Source: Streptomyces endocoffeicus | GTDB lineage: Bacteria; Actinomycetota; Actinomycetes; Streptomycetales; Streptomycetaceae | Assembly (NCBI RefSeq): GCF_016741935.1 | Contig: NZ_JAERRG010000022.1 | Span: 62,001 to 126,000 of the forward strand | Reading direction: 5' to 3' | DNA: 64,000 nucleotides | Shown: positions 10,644-18,997 of the stretch, piece by piece | How positions within the stretch are numbered: the first letter of the stretch is position 1 | How the letters are laid out: every line of letters begins with the position of its first letter | Notes under the pieces: generated by a model | The model's database searches: none | Told to the model about the DNA's origin: nothing | What the model saw: the letters and a program-made list of their open reading frames with translations, nothing else | Translations under genes and position numbers: made by a program

Positions 10644-10751
10644 ACGTAGCAAGCACTGACCACGTACCAAGCACGGGTGACGTACCAAGCACGGGCGGCG
10701 TACCGAGCACGGGTGACGTACGAAGCACAGGCAACGTACCGAGCACTGACG
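10644..10751. repeat. 18-bp tandem repeat, six copies, downstream of nhaA
   Basis: Six consecutive units (10644, 10662, 10680, 10698, 10716, 10734) follow ACGTACCAAGCACGGGTG with a few substitutions. It lies between nhaA and the holin-like gene and is non-coding as far as I can see. Confidence 0.9.
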
Positions 10752-10818
10752 ACGCGGCACGAGCACAAGACGCACAGGACACGAGCGGTAAGACGCACAA
10801 GAGCAGAGGGAGATGGCA

Positions 10819-11280
10819 ATGAGCGCAGCCGACGACGGCGGCAACCGCAGCCTCGGCCAGCTGGTGGCGACGGCGACCACCGAGCTGTCGGCGCTGATGC
10901 ACGACGAGATCGCGCTGGCCAAGGCCGAGCTCCGGGTGGGGGCCAAGAAGGCCGCGGTCGGCAGCGGCGCGGGGATGGCGGCCGGGGTGCTGCTGCTGTT
11001 CTCGCTGCCGGTGCTGAGTTTCGCCCTCGCGTACGGCATGCGCTCGTGGACCGGCCTCGGCCTCGCCTGGTGCTTCCTGATCGTGGGCGGGATCTACTGG
11101 CTGTTCGCCGGGATCCTGGGTCTGCTGGCGCTGCTGAAGTTCAAGAAGGTGAAGGCGCCGAAGCGGTCGATTTCCTCGTCCAAGGAGACGGCCGCCGTAC
11201 TGGGGAGCGTCAAGCCGCATCCGCGTGCCGCGAGCAATGGCGGACGCCCCGCGCCGGATGTGACACGCTCGTCGGCATGA
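10819..11280 (+). CDS. Holin-X/phage-holin-like small membrane protein
   Basis: A 153-aa protein of the actinobacterial 'phage holin family' (Holin-X, PF07332 type), a chromosomal family not linked to prophages. The N-terminal amphipathic helix (SLGQLVATATTELSALMHDEIALAKAELR) is followed by two membrane spans, about residues 50-72 and 80-110, and a Lys-rich cytoplasmic tail. Function is unknown; it may help organise the membrane. ATG 10819 has GGGAG at suitable spacing; ATG 10813 is too close to it. The stop overlaps the start of the hydrolase (ATGA), so the two are co-translated. Confidence 0.75.
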   Translation: MSAADDGGNRSLGQLVATATTELSALMHDEIALAKAELRVGAKKAAVGSGAGMAAGVLLLFSLPVLSFALAYGMRSWTGLGLAWCFLIVGGIYWLFAGILGLLALLKFKKVKAPKRSISSSKETAAVLGSVKPHPRAASNGGRPAPDVTRSSA

Positions 11281-12203
11281 CCGTCCCTGATACCTCCGCG
11301 TCGGTCGTACGGCTCGACGGCCCCTGGACCCACCGGGATGTCGCGGCCAACGGCGCGCGCTTCCACATCGCCGAGCTGGGTGACGGCCCGCTGGTGCTGC
11401 TGCTGCACGGCTTTCCGCAGTTCTGGTGGACCTGGCGGCACCAGCTGCCCGCGCTCGCCGAGGCCGGCTACCGCGCGGTCGCGATGGATCTGCGCGGGGT
11501 GGGCGGCAGCGACCGTACGCCGAGGGGCTACGACCCGGCCAACCTCGCTCTCGACATCACCGGTGTGATCCGCTCGCTGGGCGAGCCGGACGCCGCGCTC
11601 GTCGGCCATGACCTGGGCGGATACCTGGCGTGGACGGCCGCCGTGATGCGGCCGAAGCTGGTGCGGCGGCTCGCGGTGGCCTCGATGCCGCATCCCCGAC
11701 GCTGGCGCTCGGCGATGGTCGCGGACGTCAAGCAGAGCGCGGCCAGCTCCCATATCTGGGGCTTCCAGCGGCCCTGGCTGCCCGAGCGCCAGCTGGTCGC
11801 GGACGACGCGGCGGCCGTGGGACGGCTGATCCGGGACTGGTCCGGACCGCGGCTGCCCGAGGACGAGACGGTGGAGGTCTACCGGCGGGCGATGTGCATC
11901 CCCTCGACCGCGCACTGCTCGATCGAGCCGTACCGCTGGATGGTGCGGTCGCTGGCCCGGCCGGACGGTTTCCAGTTCAACCGGCGGATGAAGCGGCCGG
12001 TGCGGGTGCCGACTCTGCATCTGCACGGCTCACTCGACCCGGTGACGCGCACCCGCAGCGCGGCGGGCTCCGGGGAGTATGTCGAGGCTCCCTACCGCTG
12101 GCGGCTCTTCGACGGGCTCGGCCACTTCCCGCACGAGGAGGACCCCCGGGCCTTCACCACCGAGCTGATCAACTGGCTGAAGGACCCCGAACCCGACCGC
12201 TGA
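11277..12203 (+). CDS. alpha/beta hydrolase, epoxide-hydrolase-like
   Basis: 308 aa. The oxyanion region is LLHGFPQFWWTWRHQ (about 40-54). The nucleophile elbow GHDLGGYLAW (about 110) has Asp rather than Ser, which is the signature of epoxide hydrolases and haloalkane dehalogenases that form an ester intermediate with Asp. The catalytic His is in GLGHFPHEEDP near 285, and the acidic partner is probably in HGSLDPVT near 250. The substrate is unknown. It overlaps the holin-like gene by 4 nt. Confidence 0.85.
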   Translation: MTVPDTSASVVRLDGPWTHRDVAANGARFHIAELGDGPLVLLLHGFPQFWWTWRHQLPALAEAGYRAVAMDLRGVGGSDRTPRGYDPANLALDITGVIRSLGEPDAALVGHDLGGYLAWTAAVMRPKLVRRLAVASMPHPRRWRSAMVADVKQSAASSHIWGFQRPWLPERQLVADDAAAVGRLIRDWSGPRLPEDETVEVYRRAMCIPSTAHCSIEPYRWMVRSLARPDGFQFNRRMKRPVRVPTLHLHGSLDPVTRTRSAAGSGEYVEAPYRWRLFDGLGHFPHEEDPRAFTTELINWLKDPEPDR

Positions 12204-12592
12204 GCGTCATCGGACGTACGCATTCCGACCACGTCCCCACGCTCGTGCGAACATCTGTTTTTCGAACAGCCAATTGCCCGGAGCATAGGCCAATTGCCGC
12301 AGCCACCGGCGATTACGGACCTTGGGTCAGGGGCACACACCGAGGTATGGGCTGGACGCACGACTACCGTGACGCACCAAACAGCCGCGGCCCCGAGGCC
12401 GCCGCTACTGCCAATGCCGCGCTGAGTGTTTCCGAGCGGGGCGGCTCCGGGCCTACCCAAGGCCATGACCCGAACATCGGGATTCCCCGCATCATCCGCC
12501 GCCGGGCCCGGTGGGTCTCGGCGCGACTGCGCCATCCACGCAGCCGCTAGCAGTATCTCGGGCGCGGCCCGGGGCCACAGCGACACCGGAAT
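12204..12592. other. intergenic region with a possible SOS-like site and small ORF
   Basis: About 390 nt lie between convergent genes. At 12248-12260 the sequence CGAACATCTGTTT resembles the actinobacterial LexA box CGAAC-N4-GTTCG, with the last two positions off. A possible short reading frame follows at 12347-12550. I see no clear terminator. Confidence 0.35.
12347..12550 (+). CDS. possible small hypothetical protein, 67 aa
   Basis: ATG 12347 begins MGWTHDYRDAPNSRG and the product ends RRRARWVSARLRHPRSR, a basic tail. The only GAGG upstream is one base from the ATG, which is poor. It matches no family I know. The LexA-like sequence about 90 nt upstream is the main reason to list it. Confidence 0.3.
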   Translation: MGWTHDYRDAPNSRGPEAAATANAALSVSERGGSGPTQGHDPNIGIPRIIRRRARWVSARLRHPRSR

Positions 12593-13795
12593 CTAGAGGG
12601 CACACCCCTGGCTGTCCACCGGCTGGTCGGCCGTTCGCCCCTTCTGGATGTCCTGGCTCACCTCGTCCGCCGTCAGCGCGTATCCGGTGTTGGCGTCGTC
12701 GAGGGACTTGGCGAAGACCACGCCGTACACCCGCCCCTGCGGGGTGAGCAGCGGACCGCCGGAGTTGCCCTGCCGCACCGTCGCGTACAGCGAGTACACA
12801 TCGCGGTGCACGGTGGAGCGGCGGTAGATGTCGGGGCCATTGGCCTCGATACGGCCACGGACGCGGGCCGCGCGCACATCGAAGGCGCCGTTCTCCGGGA
12901 AGCCAGCGACGATCGCGCCATCGCCGGTGCGCGCGTCGTCCTGCGCGAACTGCAGCGCCGGGGCCTGCAGCGAGGGCACATCGAGGACCGCGATATCGCG
13001 CTTCCAGTCGTAGAGCACGACCTTGGCGTCGTACAGCCGGCCCTCGCCGCCTATCTGCACGGTCGGGTCGCTGACGCCGCCGACGACGTGGGCGTTGGTC
13101 ATGACCCGGTTCGGGGCGAACACGAAGCCGCTGCCCTCGAGGACCTTGCCGCAACTGGGGGCGGTGCCGACGACCTTGACGATGCTCTCCTGCGCCCGCG
13201 TGGCCACCGGGGACTGGGCGAGCGCGGGGTCGGGCTGCGGCACCGTGGTGATCGGCTCGTTGGCGAAGGGCGAGAAGACCTGCGGGAAGCCGTTCTGCGC
13301 GAGCACGGACGAGAAGTCGGTGAACCAGGTGTTCGCCTCGTCGGGAACGACACGGGACACCCCGAGCAGCACCTTGGAGTCGCGGACCTCCCTGCCCAGA
13401 GTGGGCAGCGAGGTCTGGGCCACCAGGGAGCCGATCAGCCAGGCCACCAGCAGCATCGCCAGGACGTTCACCAGCGCGCCGCCGGTCGCGTCCAGGGCGC
13501 GCGCCGGTGACCAGGTGATGTACCGCCGCAGCTTGTTCCCCAGGTGGGTGGTGGCCGCCTGGCCGACCGAGGCGCACACGATCACCAGGACGATCGCCAC
13601 CACGGCACCGACGGTGCCGGGGGATGTCTTGTCGTCGGTGGTGCCGTCCCATATGAGCGGCAGCAGATAGATCGCGATCAACCCGCCTCCGATGAACCCC
13701 GTCACCGACAGCACGCCCACGACGAAGCCCTGGCGGTAGCCGACGATCGCGAACCACACGGCGGCGAGCAGCAGCAGGATGTCCAGCACATTCAC
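12593..13795 (-). CDS. MarP-family membrane serine protease
   Basis: A 400-aa protein with an N-terminal CvpA-like module of four membrane helices (residues 1-165) and a periplasm-side chymotrypsin-like protease. The triad is His in TNAHVVGG (about 240), Asp in WKRDIAVLDV (about 270) and Ser in RQGNSGGPLL (about 350). In Mycobacterium tuberculosis MarP is needed for acid resistance through cleavage of the peptidoglycan hydrolase RipA; a comparable envelope role is inferred here. Two Cys flanking the protease (SCGK and QGCAL) may form the regulatory disulphide known in MarP. It is the last gene of the nth-NUDIX-marP operon, 12 nt after the NUDIX stop. Confidence 0.9.
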   Translation of the reverse strand: MNVLDILLLLAAVWFAIVGYRQGFVVGVLSVTGFIGGGLIAIYLLPLIWDGTTDDKTSPGTVGAVVAIVLVIVCASVGQAATTHLGNKLRRYITWSPARALDATGGALVNVLAMLLVAWLIGSLVAQTSLPTLGREVRDSKVLLGVSRVVPDEANTWFTDFSSVLAQNGFPQVFSPFANEPITTVPQPDPALAQSPVATRAQESIVKVVGTAPSCGKVLEGSGFVFAPNRVMTNAHVVGGVSDPTVQIGGEGRLYDAKVVLYDWKRDIAVLDVPSLQAPALQFAQDDARTGDGAIVAGFPENGAFDVRAARVRGRIEANGPDIYRRSTVHRDVYSLYATVRQGNSGGPLLTPQGRVYGVVFAKSLDDANTGYALTADEVSQDIQKGRTADQPVDSQGCAL

Positions 13796-13807
13796 CGGAA
13801 CACCGTC

Positions 13808-14491
13808 TCACGCGCGCCAGTCGAGTGGGACGCGCTTGGCTCGGTCCCACGGTCGCTCCCACCCCGCGTAATGCAGGATGCGATCGATCACTCCAGCGGT
13901 GAAACCCCAGACCAGAGCGGATCCCACCAGGAAGGCGGGCCCCCGGTGGCCACTGGGGTGGACGGTGGTGGCCCGGTTCGCCGGGTCCGTGAGATCCGCC
14001 ACGGGGACCGTGAAGACCCGGGCCGTCTCGGCCGGGTCCACCGCCCCGACCGGGGTGGGCCGGCGCCACCAGCCCAGCACCGGGGTGACGACGAAGCCGC
14101 TCACCGGGATGTAGAGCCGCGGCAGCACCGCGAAGACCTGGACGCCCGAGGGGTCGAGCCCCGTCTCCTCCTCGGCCTCGCGCAGCGCCGCGCGCAGCGG
14201 ACCCTCCTCCTCCGGATCGCCGTCCTCCGGGTCGAGGGCACCGCCGGGGAAGGAGGGCTGACCGGCGTGCGAGCGCAGCGAGCCGGAGCGCTCCATGAGC
14301 AGCAGCTCCGGGCCGCCGGGGCCCTCGCCGAAGAGCACCAGCACGGCGGAGGGGCGGCCTCCGCCCTGCTCGGGCGGCAGATACCGGCTCAGCTGGCGCG
14401 GCTCGATCGTCTCGGCCAGCCGGGCCACCGGGAGCAGCCACTCCGGCAACCCCTGGGCACTGACCTCCACATCCCCGTAGGTGCTCGTCAC
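13808..14491 (-). CDS. NUDIX hydrolase, CoA-pyrophosphatase type
   Basis: 227 aa. The Nudix box is GGALDPEDGDPEEEGPLRAA followed by LREAEEETGLDP (about residues 85-116), i.e. G-xn-E-x7-REAEEETGL with an acidic insertion. The upstream SHAGQPSFPGG matches the UPF0035 region of the NudL/YeaB CoA-diphosphatase group, so it probably hydrolyses CoA derivatives or other nucleoside diphosphates. The GTG at 14491 overlaps the nth stop by 4 nt (GTGA), indicating translational coupling. Confidence 0.85.
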   Translation of the reverse strand: MTSTYGDVEVSAQGLPEWLLPVARLAETIEPRQLSRYLPPEQGGGRPSAVLVLFGEGPGGPELLLMERSGSLRSHAGQPSFPGGALDPEDGDPEEEGPLRAALREAEEETGLDPSGVQVFAVLPRLYIPVSGFVVTPVLGWWRRPTPVGAVDPAETARVFTVPVADLTDPANRATTVHPSGHRGPAFLVGSALVWGFTAGVIDRILHYAGWERPWDRAKRVPLDWRA

Positions 14492-15402
14492 TCGGCGGCT
14501 CCCAGGGGGGCGGCGGGACGGCCGGGGTAGTCGGACGGCGGGCGCAGGCGCTGGCCCGGCTGGCCGCCCATCTCGTACTTCAGCAGCTTCTTCGCCTTGT
14601 CCGGGTCGGTCTCGCCCTCCCCGTACGCCGGGCAGAGCGGGGCGATCGGGCAGGCGCCGCACGCGGGCTTGCGGGCGTGGCAGACGCGGCGGCCGTGGAA
14701 GATGATGCGGTGCGAGAGCATCGTCCACTCGCTCTTGGGGAAGAGCGCGGCGATCTCGGCCTCGACCTTCTCGGGGTCCTCCTGAGCGGTCCACTTCCAG
14801 CGCCGCACCAGCCGCCCGAAGTGGGTGTCCACGGTCAGGCCCGGCACCCCGAAGGCATTGCCGAGCACCACATTGGCCGTCTTACGGCCGACACCGGGCA
14901 GGGTGACCAGGTCCTCGAGCCGGCCCGGGACCTCACCGCCGAACCGGTCACGGAGGGCGGCGGACAGCCCGAGCAGCGATCTGGCCTTGGCGCGGAAGAA
15001 GCCGGTGGGCCGGATCAGCTGCTCCAGGGCCTCCGGGTCGGCGGCCGCCATGTCCTCGGGCGTCGGATACGCGGCGAAGAGCGCGGGGGTGGTCTGGTTG
15101 ACCCGCAGATCGGTGGTCTGGGCCGAGAGGACCGTGGCCACCAGCAGCTGGAACGAGTTCTCGAAGTCCAGCTCGGGATGGGCGTACGGATACACCTCGG
15201 CGAGCTCGCGATTGATGCGCCGGGCGCGGCGGACGAGCGCGAGCCGGGACTCGGGGCGGGTGCCCTTCGAGCCCTTGACCGATTTATGCGGTTTCGAGGC
15301 TTCTGTCGAGTCGGCGGACTCTTGTTCGCCCACAGCGGAATTACGAGGTGCGGTCACCCGTCCGGCCCCCTTGCCCTGTGCTCTCACCGGCGTATTGGAC
15401 AC
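14488..15402 (-). CDS. nth: endonuclease III (DNA glycosylase/AP lyase)
   Basis: 304 aa. Base-excision-repair enzyme that removes oxidised pyrimidines and cleaves at AP sites. The helix-hairpin-helix LPGVGRKTANVVLGNAFG contains the catalytic Lys, VDTHFGRLVRRW contains the catalytic Asp, and CHARKPACGACPIAPLC is the C-x6-C-x2-C-x5-C ligand set for the 4Fe-4S cluster. The N-terminal 50 residues are a basic, disordered extension typical of Streptomyces. First gene of a minus-strand operon (nth-NUDIX-marP) and divergent from crp, with a shared 180-nt promoter region. Confidence 0.96.
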   Translation of the reverse strand: MSNTPVRAQGKGAGRVTAPRNSAVGEQESADSTEASKPHKSVKGSKGTRPESRLALVRRARRINRELAEVYPYAHPELDFENSFQLLVATVLSAQTTDLRVNQTTPALFAAYPTPEDMAAADPEALEQLIRPTGFFRAKARSLLGLSAALRDRFGGEVPGRLEDLVTLPGVGRKTANVVLGNAFGVPGLTVDTHFGRLVRRWKWTAQEDPEKVEAEIAALFPKSEWTMLSHRIIFHGRRVCHARKPACGACPIAPLCPAYGEGETDPDKAKKLLKYEMGGQPGQRLRPPSDYPGRPAAPLGAAE

Positions 15403-15504
15403 CCGGCCAGCCTAAGCCCACCCACTGACATCCGGTCCGGCCACCGTGAAGAGGCCCCCAATCGGACCCCTGCCGCACAGCTCGCCAGGCCAGTGCGTCA
15501 AACT

Positions 15505-15520
15505 TGTGATTGATCGCACT
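15505..15520. promoter_or_regulatory. CRP-like binding site between nth and crp
   Basis: TGTGATTGATCGCACT has the TGTGA-N6-xCACx layout of CRP/FNR sites, with the left half perfect and the right half keeping the CAC core. Its centre is about 70 nt before the crp start, so autoregulation of crp, and possibly control of nth, is inferred. Confidence 0.5.
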
Positions 15521-15540
15521 GTTTTACCGTCCGGCATCAT

Positions 15541-15556
15541 GGGGACGTCGGTCCCC
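15541..15556 (+). promoter_or_regulatory. palindrome in the crp leader
   Basis: GGGGACGTCGGTCCCC folds into a 6-bp stem with a GTCG loop about 26 nt before the crp start. It could be a leader hairpin or an operator. Confidence 0.35.
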
Positions 15557-15581
15557 TGTGCATGTCGACAAGGAGAGACTC

Positions 15582-16256
15582 GTGGACGACGTTCTGCGGC
15601 GCGCCCCGCTCTTCGCGGCGCTCGATGACGAGCAGGCCGCTGAGCTGCGCGCCTCCATGGGAGAGGTCACCCTCGCGCGGGGTGACGCACTCTTCCACGA
15701 AGGGGACCCCGGCGATCGCCTGTACGTGGTCACCGAGGGCAAGGTGAAGCTCCACCGCACCTCTCCCGACGGCCGCGAGAACATGCTGGCCGTGCTCGGC
15801 CCCGGCGAGCTGATCGGCGAACTGTCGCTCTTCGACCCGGGCCCGCGCACCGCCACCGCCACCGCCCTCACCGAGGTCAAGCTGCTCGGCCTCGGCCACG
15901 GCGATCTCCAGCCGTGGCTGAACGCCCGGCCCGAGGTCGCCTCCGCGCTGCTGCGCGCGGTCGCCCGGCGCCTGCGCAAGACCAACGACCAGATGTCCGA
16001 CCTGGTCTTCTCCGACGTTCCGGGCCGGGTCGCCAGGGCCCTGCTGGACCTGTCGCGCCGCTTCGGCGTGCAGTCGGAGGAAGGCATCCACGTCGTCCAC
16101 GACCTGACCCAGGAGGAGCTGGCCCAGTTGGTCGGCGCCTCCCGCGAGACCGTCAACAAGGCGCTCGCCGACTTCGCGGGCCGCGGCTGGCTGCGGCTGG
16201 AGGCGCGCGCGGTGATCCTGCTGGACGTCGAGCGGCTGGCCAAGCGCTCCCGCTGA
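15582..16256 (+). CDS. crp: cAMP receptor protein (Crp) transcription regulator
   Basis: 224 aa, the length of S. coelicolor Crp. Cyclic-nucleotide-binding beta-roll at residues about 5-120 with PGELIGELSLFDPGPRTATATA as the phosphate-binding cassette, then the long dimer helix, and a winged HTH at about 165-215 with LTQEELAQLVGASRETVNKA as recognition module. It controls germination, growth timing and secondary metabolism in Streptomyces. GTG 15582 is preferred because of AAGGAGA about 6 nt upstream. A CRP-like site and a palindrome precede it, and a strong bidirectional hairpin follows. Confidence 0.96.
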   Translation: MDDVLRRAPLFAALDDEQAAELRASMGEVTLARGDALFHEGDPGDRLYVVTEGKVKLHRTSPDGRENMLAVLGPGELIGELSLFDPGPRTATATALTEVKLLGLGHGDLQPWLNARPEVASALLRAVARRLRKTNDQMSDLVFSDVPGRVARALLDLSRRFGVQSEEGIHVVHDLTQEELAQLVGASRETVNKALADFAGRGWLRLEARAVILLDVERLAKRSR

Positions 16257-16280
16257 CGCCGGACGGAACACGAAGACAGA

Positions 16281-16319
16281 CCGTAAGGGGCCCGCCGGAA
16301 TCCGGCGGGCCCCTTACGG
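16281..16319. terminator. bidirectional terminator between crp and the MBL gene
   Basis: CCGTAAGGGGCCCGCCGGA (16281-16299) is followed by its exact reverse complement (16301-16319). The 19-nt perfect arms separate convergent genes, so it can end both transcripts. Confidence 0.9.
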
Positions 16320-16379
16320 CGCTCATGAACGGCCGGCCCCACAGACCGCGGGCCCACAGGGCCGCGGGAGACGCCGGCC

Positions 16380-17210
16380 TCAGATCAGCCCGTGCTCGCG
16401 CAGATAGTCCAGCTGGGCCCGGACCGACAGCTCCGCCGCCGGCCACAGGGACCGGTCCACGTCCGCGTACACATGCGCCACGACGTCCGAAGGCGTCCGG
16501 TAGCCGTCCTCGACCGCCGTCTCCACCTGCGCGAGCCGGTTGGCGCGATGGGCGAGGTAGTACTCCACGGCGCCCCGGGCGTCGTTCAGCACCGGCCCGT
16601 GGCCCGGCAGAACGGTGTCCACCCCGTCGTCCACCGTCAGCGAGCGCAGCCGCCGCAGCGAGTCCAGATAGTCGCCGAGCCGCCCGTCCGGATGCGCGAC
16701 GAGGGTCGTGCCCCGCCCGAGCACCGTGTCGCCCGTAAGGACCGCGCCATCGGCCGGAAGGTGGAAGGACAGCGAGTCGGCGGTGTGGCCGGGCGTGGGC
16801 ACCACCCGCAGCTCCAGACCGCCGGTGGTTATGACGTCGCCCAGCTCCAGCCCCTCGTCCCCGAGCCGCAGCGCCGGATCCAGCGCCCTTACGGACGTCC
16901 GCGTCAGCTCGGCGAAGCGCGCCGCGCCCTCCGCGTGGTCCGGGTGGCCATGGGTGAGCAGGGTCAGCGCGACCCGCTTGCCCGCCCGCTCGGCGGCCGC
17001 GATGACCTCCTTGAGGTGGGCGTCGTCCAGCGGCCCGGGGTCGATGACGACGGCGAGGTCGGAGTCGGGCTCGGCGACGATCCAGGTGTTGGTGCCGTCC
17101 AGGGTCATGGGCGAGGCGTTCGGCGCCAGGACGCAGACGGCCCGGTCGGTGGCCGGGCCACCGATGGTGCCCCCGCGCGGCTGGCCGGGCAGAGCGGATG
17201 CGTACGTCAT
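16380..17210 (-). CDS. MBL-fold metallo-hydrolase, LACTB2-like
   Basis: 276 aa. The metallo-beta-lactamase motif LLTHGHPDHAEG (about 82-93, HxHxDH), PTPGHTADSL (third His), LTGDTVLG (bridging Asp) and LPGHGPVL (last His) give a complete dinuclear site. The C-terminal 60 residues form the winged-helix cap seen in LACTB2-type hydrolases, some of which are RNases. The substrate here is unknown. The start overlaps the stop of the upstream NUDIX gene (ATGA), so the two form an operon. It ends facing the crp terminator. Confidence 0.85.
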   Translation of the reverse strand: MTYASALPGQPRGGTIGGPATDRAVCVLAPNASPMTLDGTNTWIVAEPDSDLAVVIDPGPLDDAHLKEVIAAAERAGKRVALTLLTHGHPDHAEGAARFAELTRTSVRALDPALRLGDEGLELGDVITTGGLELRVVPTPGHTADSLSFHLPADGAVLTGDTVLGRGTTLVAHPDGRLGDYLDSLRRLRSLTVDDGVDTVLPGHGPVLNDARGAVEYYLAHRANRLAQVETAVEDGYRTPSDVVAHVYADVDRSLWPAAELSVRAQLDYLREHGLI

Positions 17211-18292
17211 GCGGAGGGTCCCCCCGTGGCTCCCGGGATGTGCTTGGTGAACTCATCATGGCCCGGCCAGCTCAGCACCAGCTCCCCGTTCTCCACCCGC
17301 GCCCGGGCCAGGACCGGCGTCAGGTCCCGGTCCGTCGCGGCGGCCAGCGCGTCGGCGACCGAGCCGTAGCCCACGAGCTGGCGCAGCGTCGCGATCGTGG
17401 GCGGCATCATCAGCAGCTCGCCACGGTCGTAGCCGTCGGCCGCGTCACCCGGACGGATCCAGACGGTCCGGTCCGCCTCCGTGGAGGCGTTACGGGTGCG
17501 CTGCCCCCGCGGCAGCGCAGCCACGAAGAACCAGGTGTCGTAGCGGCGCGGTTCGAACTCCGGGGTGATCCAGCGCGCCCAGCAGCTCAGCAGGTCCGAG
17601 CGGAGTACGAGCCCCCGGCGGTCCAGGAACTCCGCGAAGGACAGATCCCGGGCGACCAGCGCCGCGCGGTCCGCCTCCCAGTCGTCCCCCGTCGTGTCCG
17701 CGACCACGGTGTGCGGCGTCGGGCCCGCCAACAGCACCCCCGCCTCCTCGAAGGTCTCCCGGACCGCCGCGCACACGATGGCCTGCGCCTGCGTCCCCTC
17801 GCTCGGGTCCAGGCCCAGCCGCCGCGCCCACTGGGCCCGCGAGGGACCGGCCCAGGTGACCATCCGCTCGTCGCGCGGGTCCACGGAACCGCCCGGATAG
17901 GCGTACGCGCCTCCGGCGAAGGCCATGGACGCGCGTCTGCGCAGCATGTAGACGGCGGGACCGGCGGCCCCTCCCGCCGCGTCCCGCGGGCCCTCTGGGG
18001 GCGTTTCAGGGCCTTGCGCGGCGTCTGCGGGCTCCGGCGCCCCCACGGACTCCCGCGCCGTGCCGGGCCGTTCCGCCGCGTCGAGCTCGTCCGGTGTGTG
18101 CTCCCCGTCCCCGCCCCGAGCGTCCTGCGCGTCCTGTGGTGCGTCCTGCCCGGCCGTTCCGTACGGTCCGTCCCGCAGCAGCAGGACGGTGGCGGCCCGG
18201 CGCGGTGCCACCGGTGTGAGCTCACCGGCGGACAGGAGCCGGATCCGCTCTGGCCACTCGGGTGGGTACCACTGGCCATTCGTAGTGGACAT
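17207..18292 (-). CDS. NUDIX hydrolase with NUDT19-like layout and acidic insertion
   Basis: 361 aa. The Nudix elements are split: RRRASMAFAGGAYAYPGGSV (about 118-137) and AVRETFEEAGVLL (about 175-187). This spacing resembles the NUDT19/RP2p group of CoA diphosphatases. Residues about 45-110 are a low-complexity Asp/Glu/Pro/Ala insertion absent from most relatives. First gene of a two-gene operon with the MBL hydrolase, overlapping it by 4 nt. Substrate inferred only from the subgroup. Confidence 0.8.
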   Translation of the reverse strand: MSTTNGQWYPPEWPERIRLLSAGELTPVAPRRAATVLLLRDGPYGTAGQDAPQDAQDARGGDGEHTPDELDAAERPGTARESVGAPEPADAAQGPETPPEGPRDAAGGAAGPAVYMLRRRASMAFAGGAYAYPGGSVDPRDERMVTWAGPSRAQWARRLGLDPSEGTQAQAIVCAAVRETFEEAGVLLAGPTPHTVVADTTGDDWEADRAALVARDLSFAEFLDRRGLVLRSDLLSCWARWITPEFEPRRYDTWFFVAALPRGQRTRNASTEADRTVWIRPGDAADGYDRGELLMMPPTIATLRQLVGYGSVADALAAATDRDLTPVLARARVENGELVLSWPGHDEFTKHIPGATGGPSA

Positions 18293-18481
18293 GGCCGGAT
18301 GCTATGCGCTTACGGGCTGATGTTCGAGTGGCCCCCGCGACGCCACGCCGGGGCCGGTCCGCGCACCGGCCGTCACACCGGTCCGCGTCCACGTATGCCC
18401 GCACGTGCCCCGACCGGCGGGATCACCCACCGGCGGGATCGCCCACGGAACCGCCGGCCGTCCGCGATCCGGCGTCCGCTG

Positions 18482-18553
18482 GTCCGCTACCTCGACCTGG
18501 ATCTAGTCCGCTACCTCGACCTGGATCTAGTCCGCGACCTCGACCTGGATCTC
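18482..18553. repeat. 24-bp tandem repeat covering the ridA stop codon
   Basis: Three copies (18482, 18506, 18530) of GTCCGCTACCTCGACCTGG plus ATCTA. On the minus strand each of the two outer copies repeats the end of ridA including its TAG stop, so the gene's last 24 nt have been duplicated downstream. Confidence 0.9.
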
Positions 18554-18997
18554 GACCTCGACCGGCGCGTCCAGCGGCAGCACCGCCACGCCCACCGCGC
18601 TGCGCGCGTGCACGCCCGCGTCGCCCAGGGCCTCGCCCAGCAGTTCGCTCGCGCCGTTGATGACACCCGGCTGGCCGGTGAAGTCCGGCGCCGAGGCGAC
18701 GAAGCCGACGACCTTGACGACCCGCACGATCCGGTCGAGGTCGCCGACGACCGACTTCACGGCGGCCAGCGCGTTCAGCGCACAGACGCGCGCCAGGTCC
18801 TTGGCCTCCTCGGGGGTGACCTCCGCGCCGACCTTGCCGGTCACGCCCAGCTTCCCCTCGACCAGCGGCAGCTGACCCGAGGTGTAGACGTACGAGCCGG
18901 TGCGGAGCGCGGGCACATAGGAGGCCAGGGGCGCCGCGACCGCGGGCAGCGTCAGACCGAGCCCGGCGAGCCTGCCCTCGACCGTGCCGCCCGCCAT
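18527..18997 (-). CDS. RidA-family (YjgF/YER057c/UK114) protein
   Basis: 156 aa, close to the actinobacterial RidA subgroup that is longer than the about 130-aa enamine deaminases. VYTSGQLPLVEGKLGVTG (about 48-65) and ALNALAAVKSVVGDLDRIVRVVKVVGFVAS match the fold. The usual catalytic Arg of RidA (in the CRVRV-type segment) is not evident; the corresponding region reads HARSAVGVAVLPLDAPVEVE, with an Arg before SAVGVA. It may therefore be a non-canonical Rid protein. ATG 18997 overlaps the stop of the DUF4177 gene (TGATG). Confidence 0.85.
   Translation of the reverse strand: MAGGTVEGRLAGLGLTLPAVAAPLASYVPALRTGSYVYTSGQLPLVEGKLGVTGKVGAEVTPEEAKDLARVCALNALAAVKSVVGDLDRIVRVVKVVGFVASAPDFTGQPGVINGASELLGEALGDAGVHARSAVGVAVLPLDAPVEVEIQVEVAD

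Noticed and set aside
9048..11039. 663-codon open frame on the minus strand across nhaA
   Set aside because: Antisense shadow of nhaA and neighbours caused by high GC3; no family resemblance and the plus strand has clear transporter motifs.
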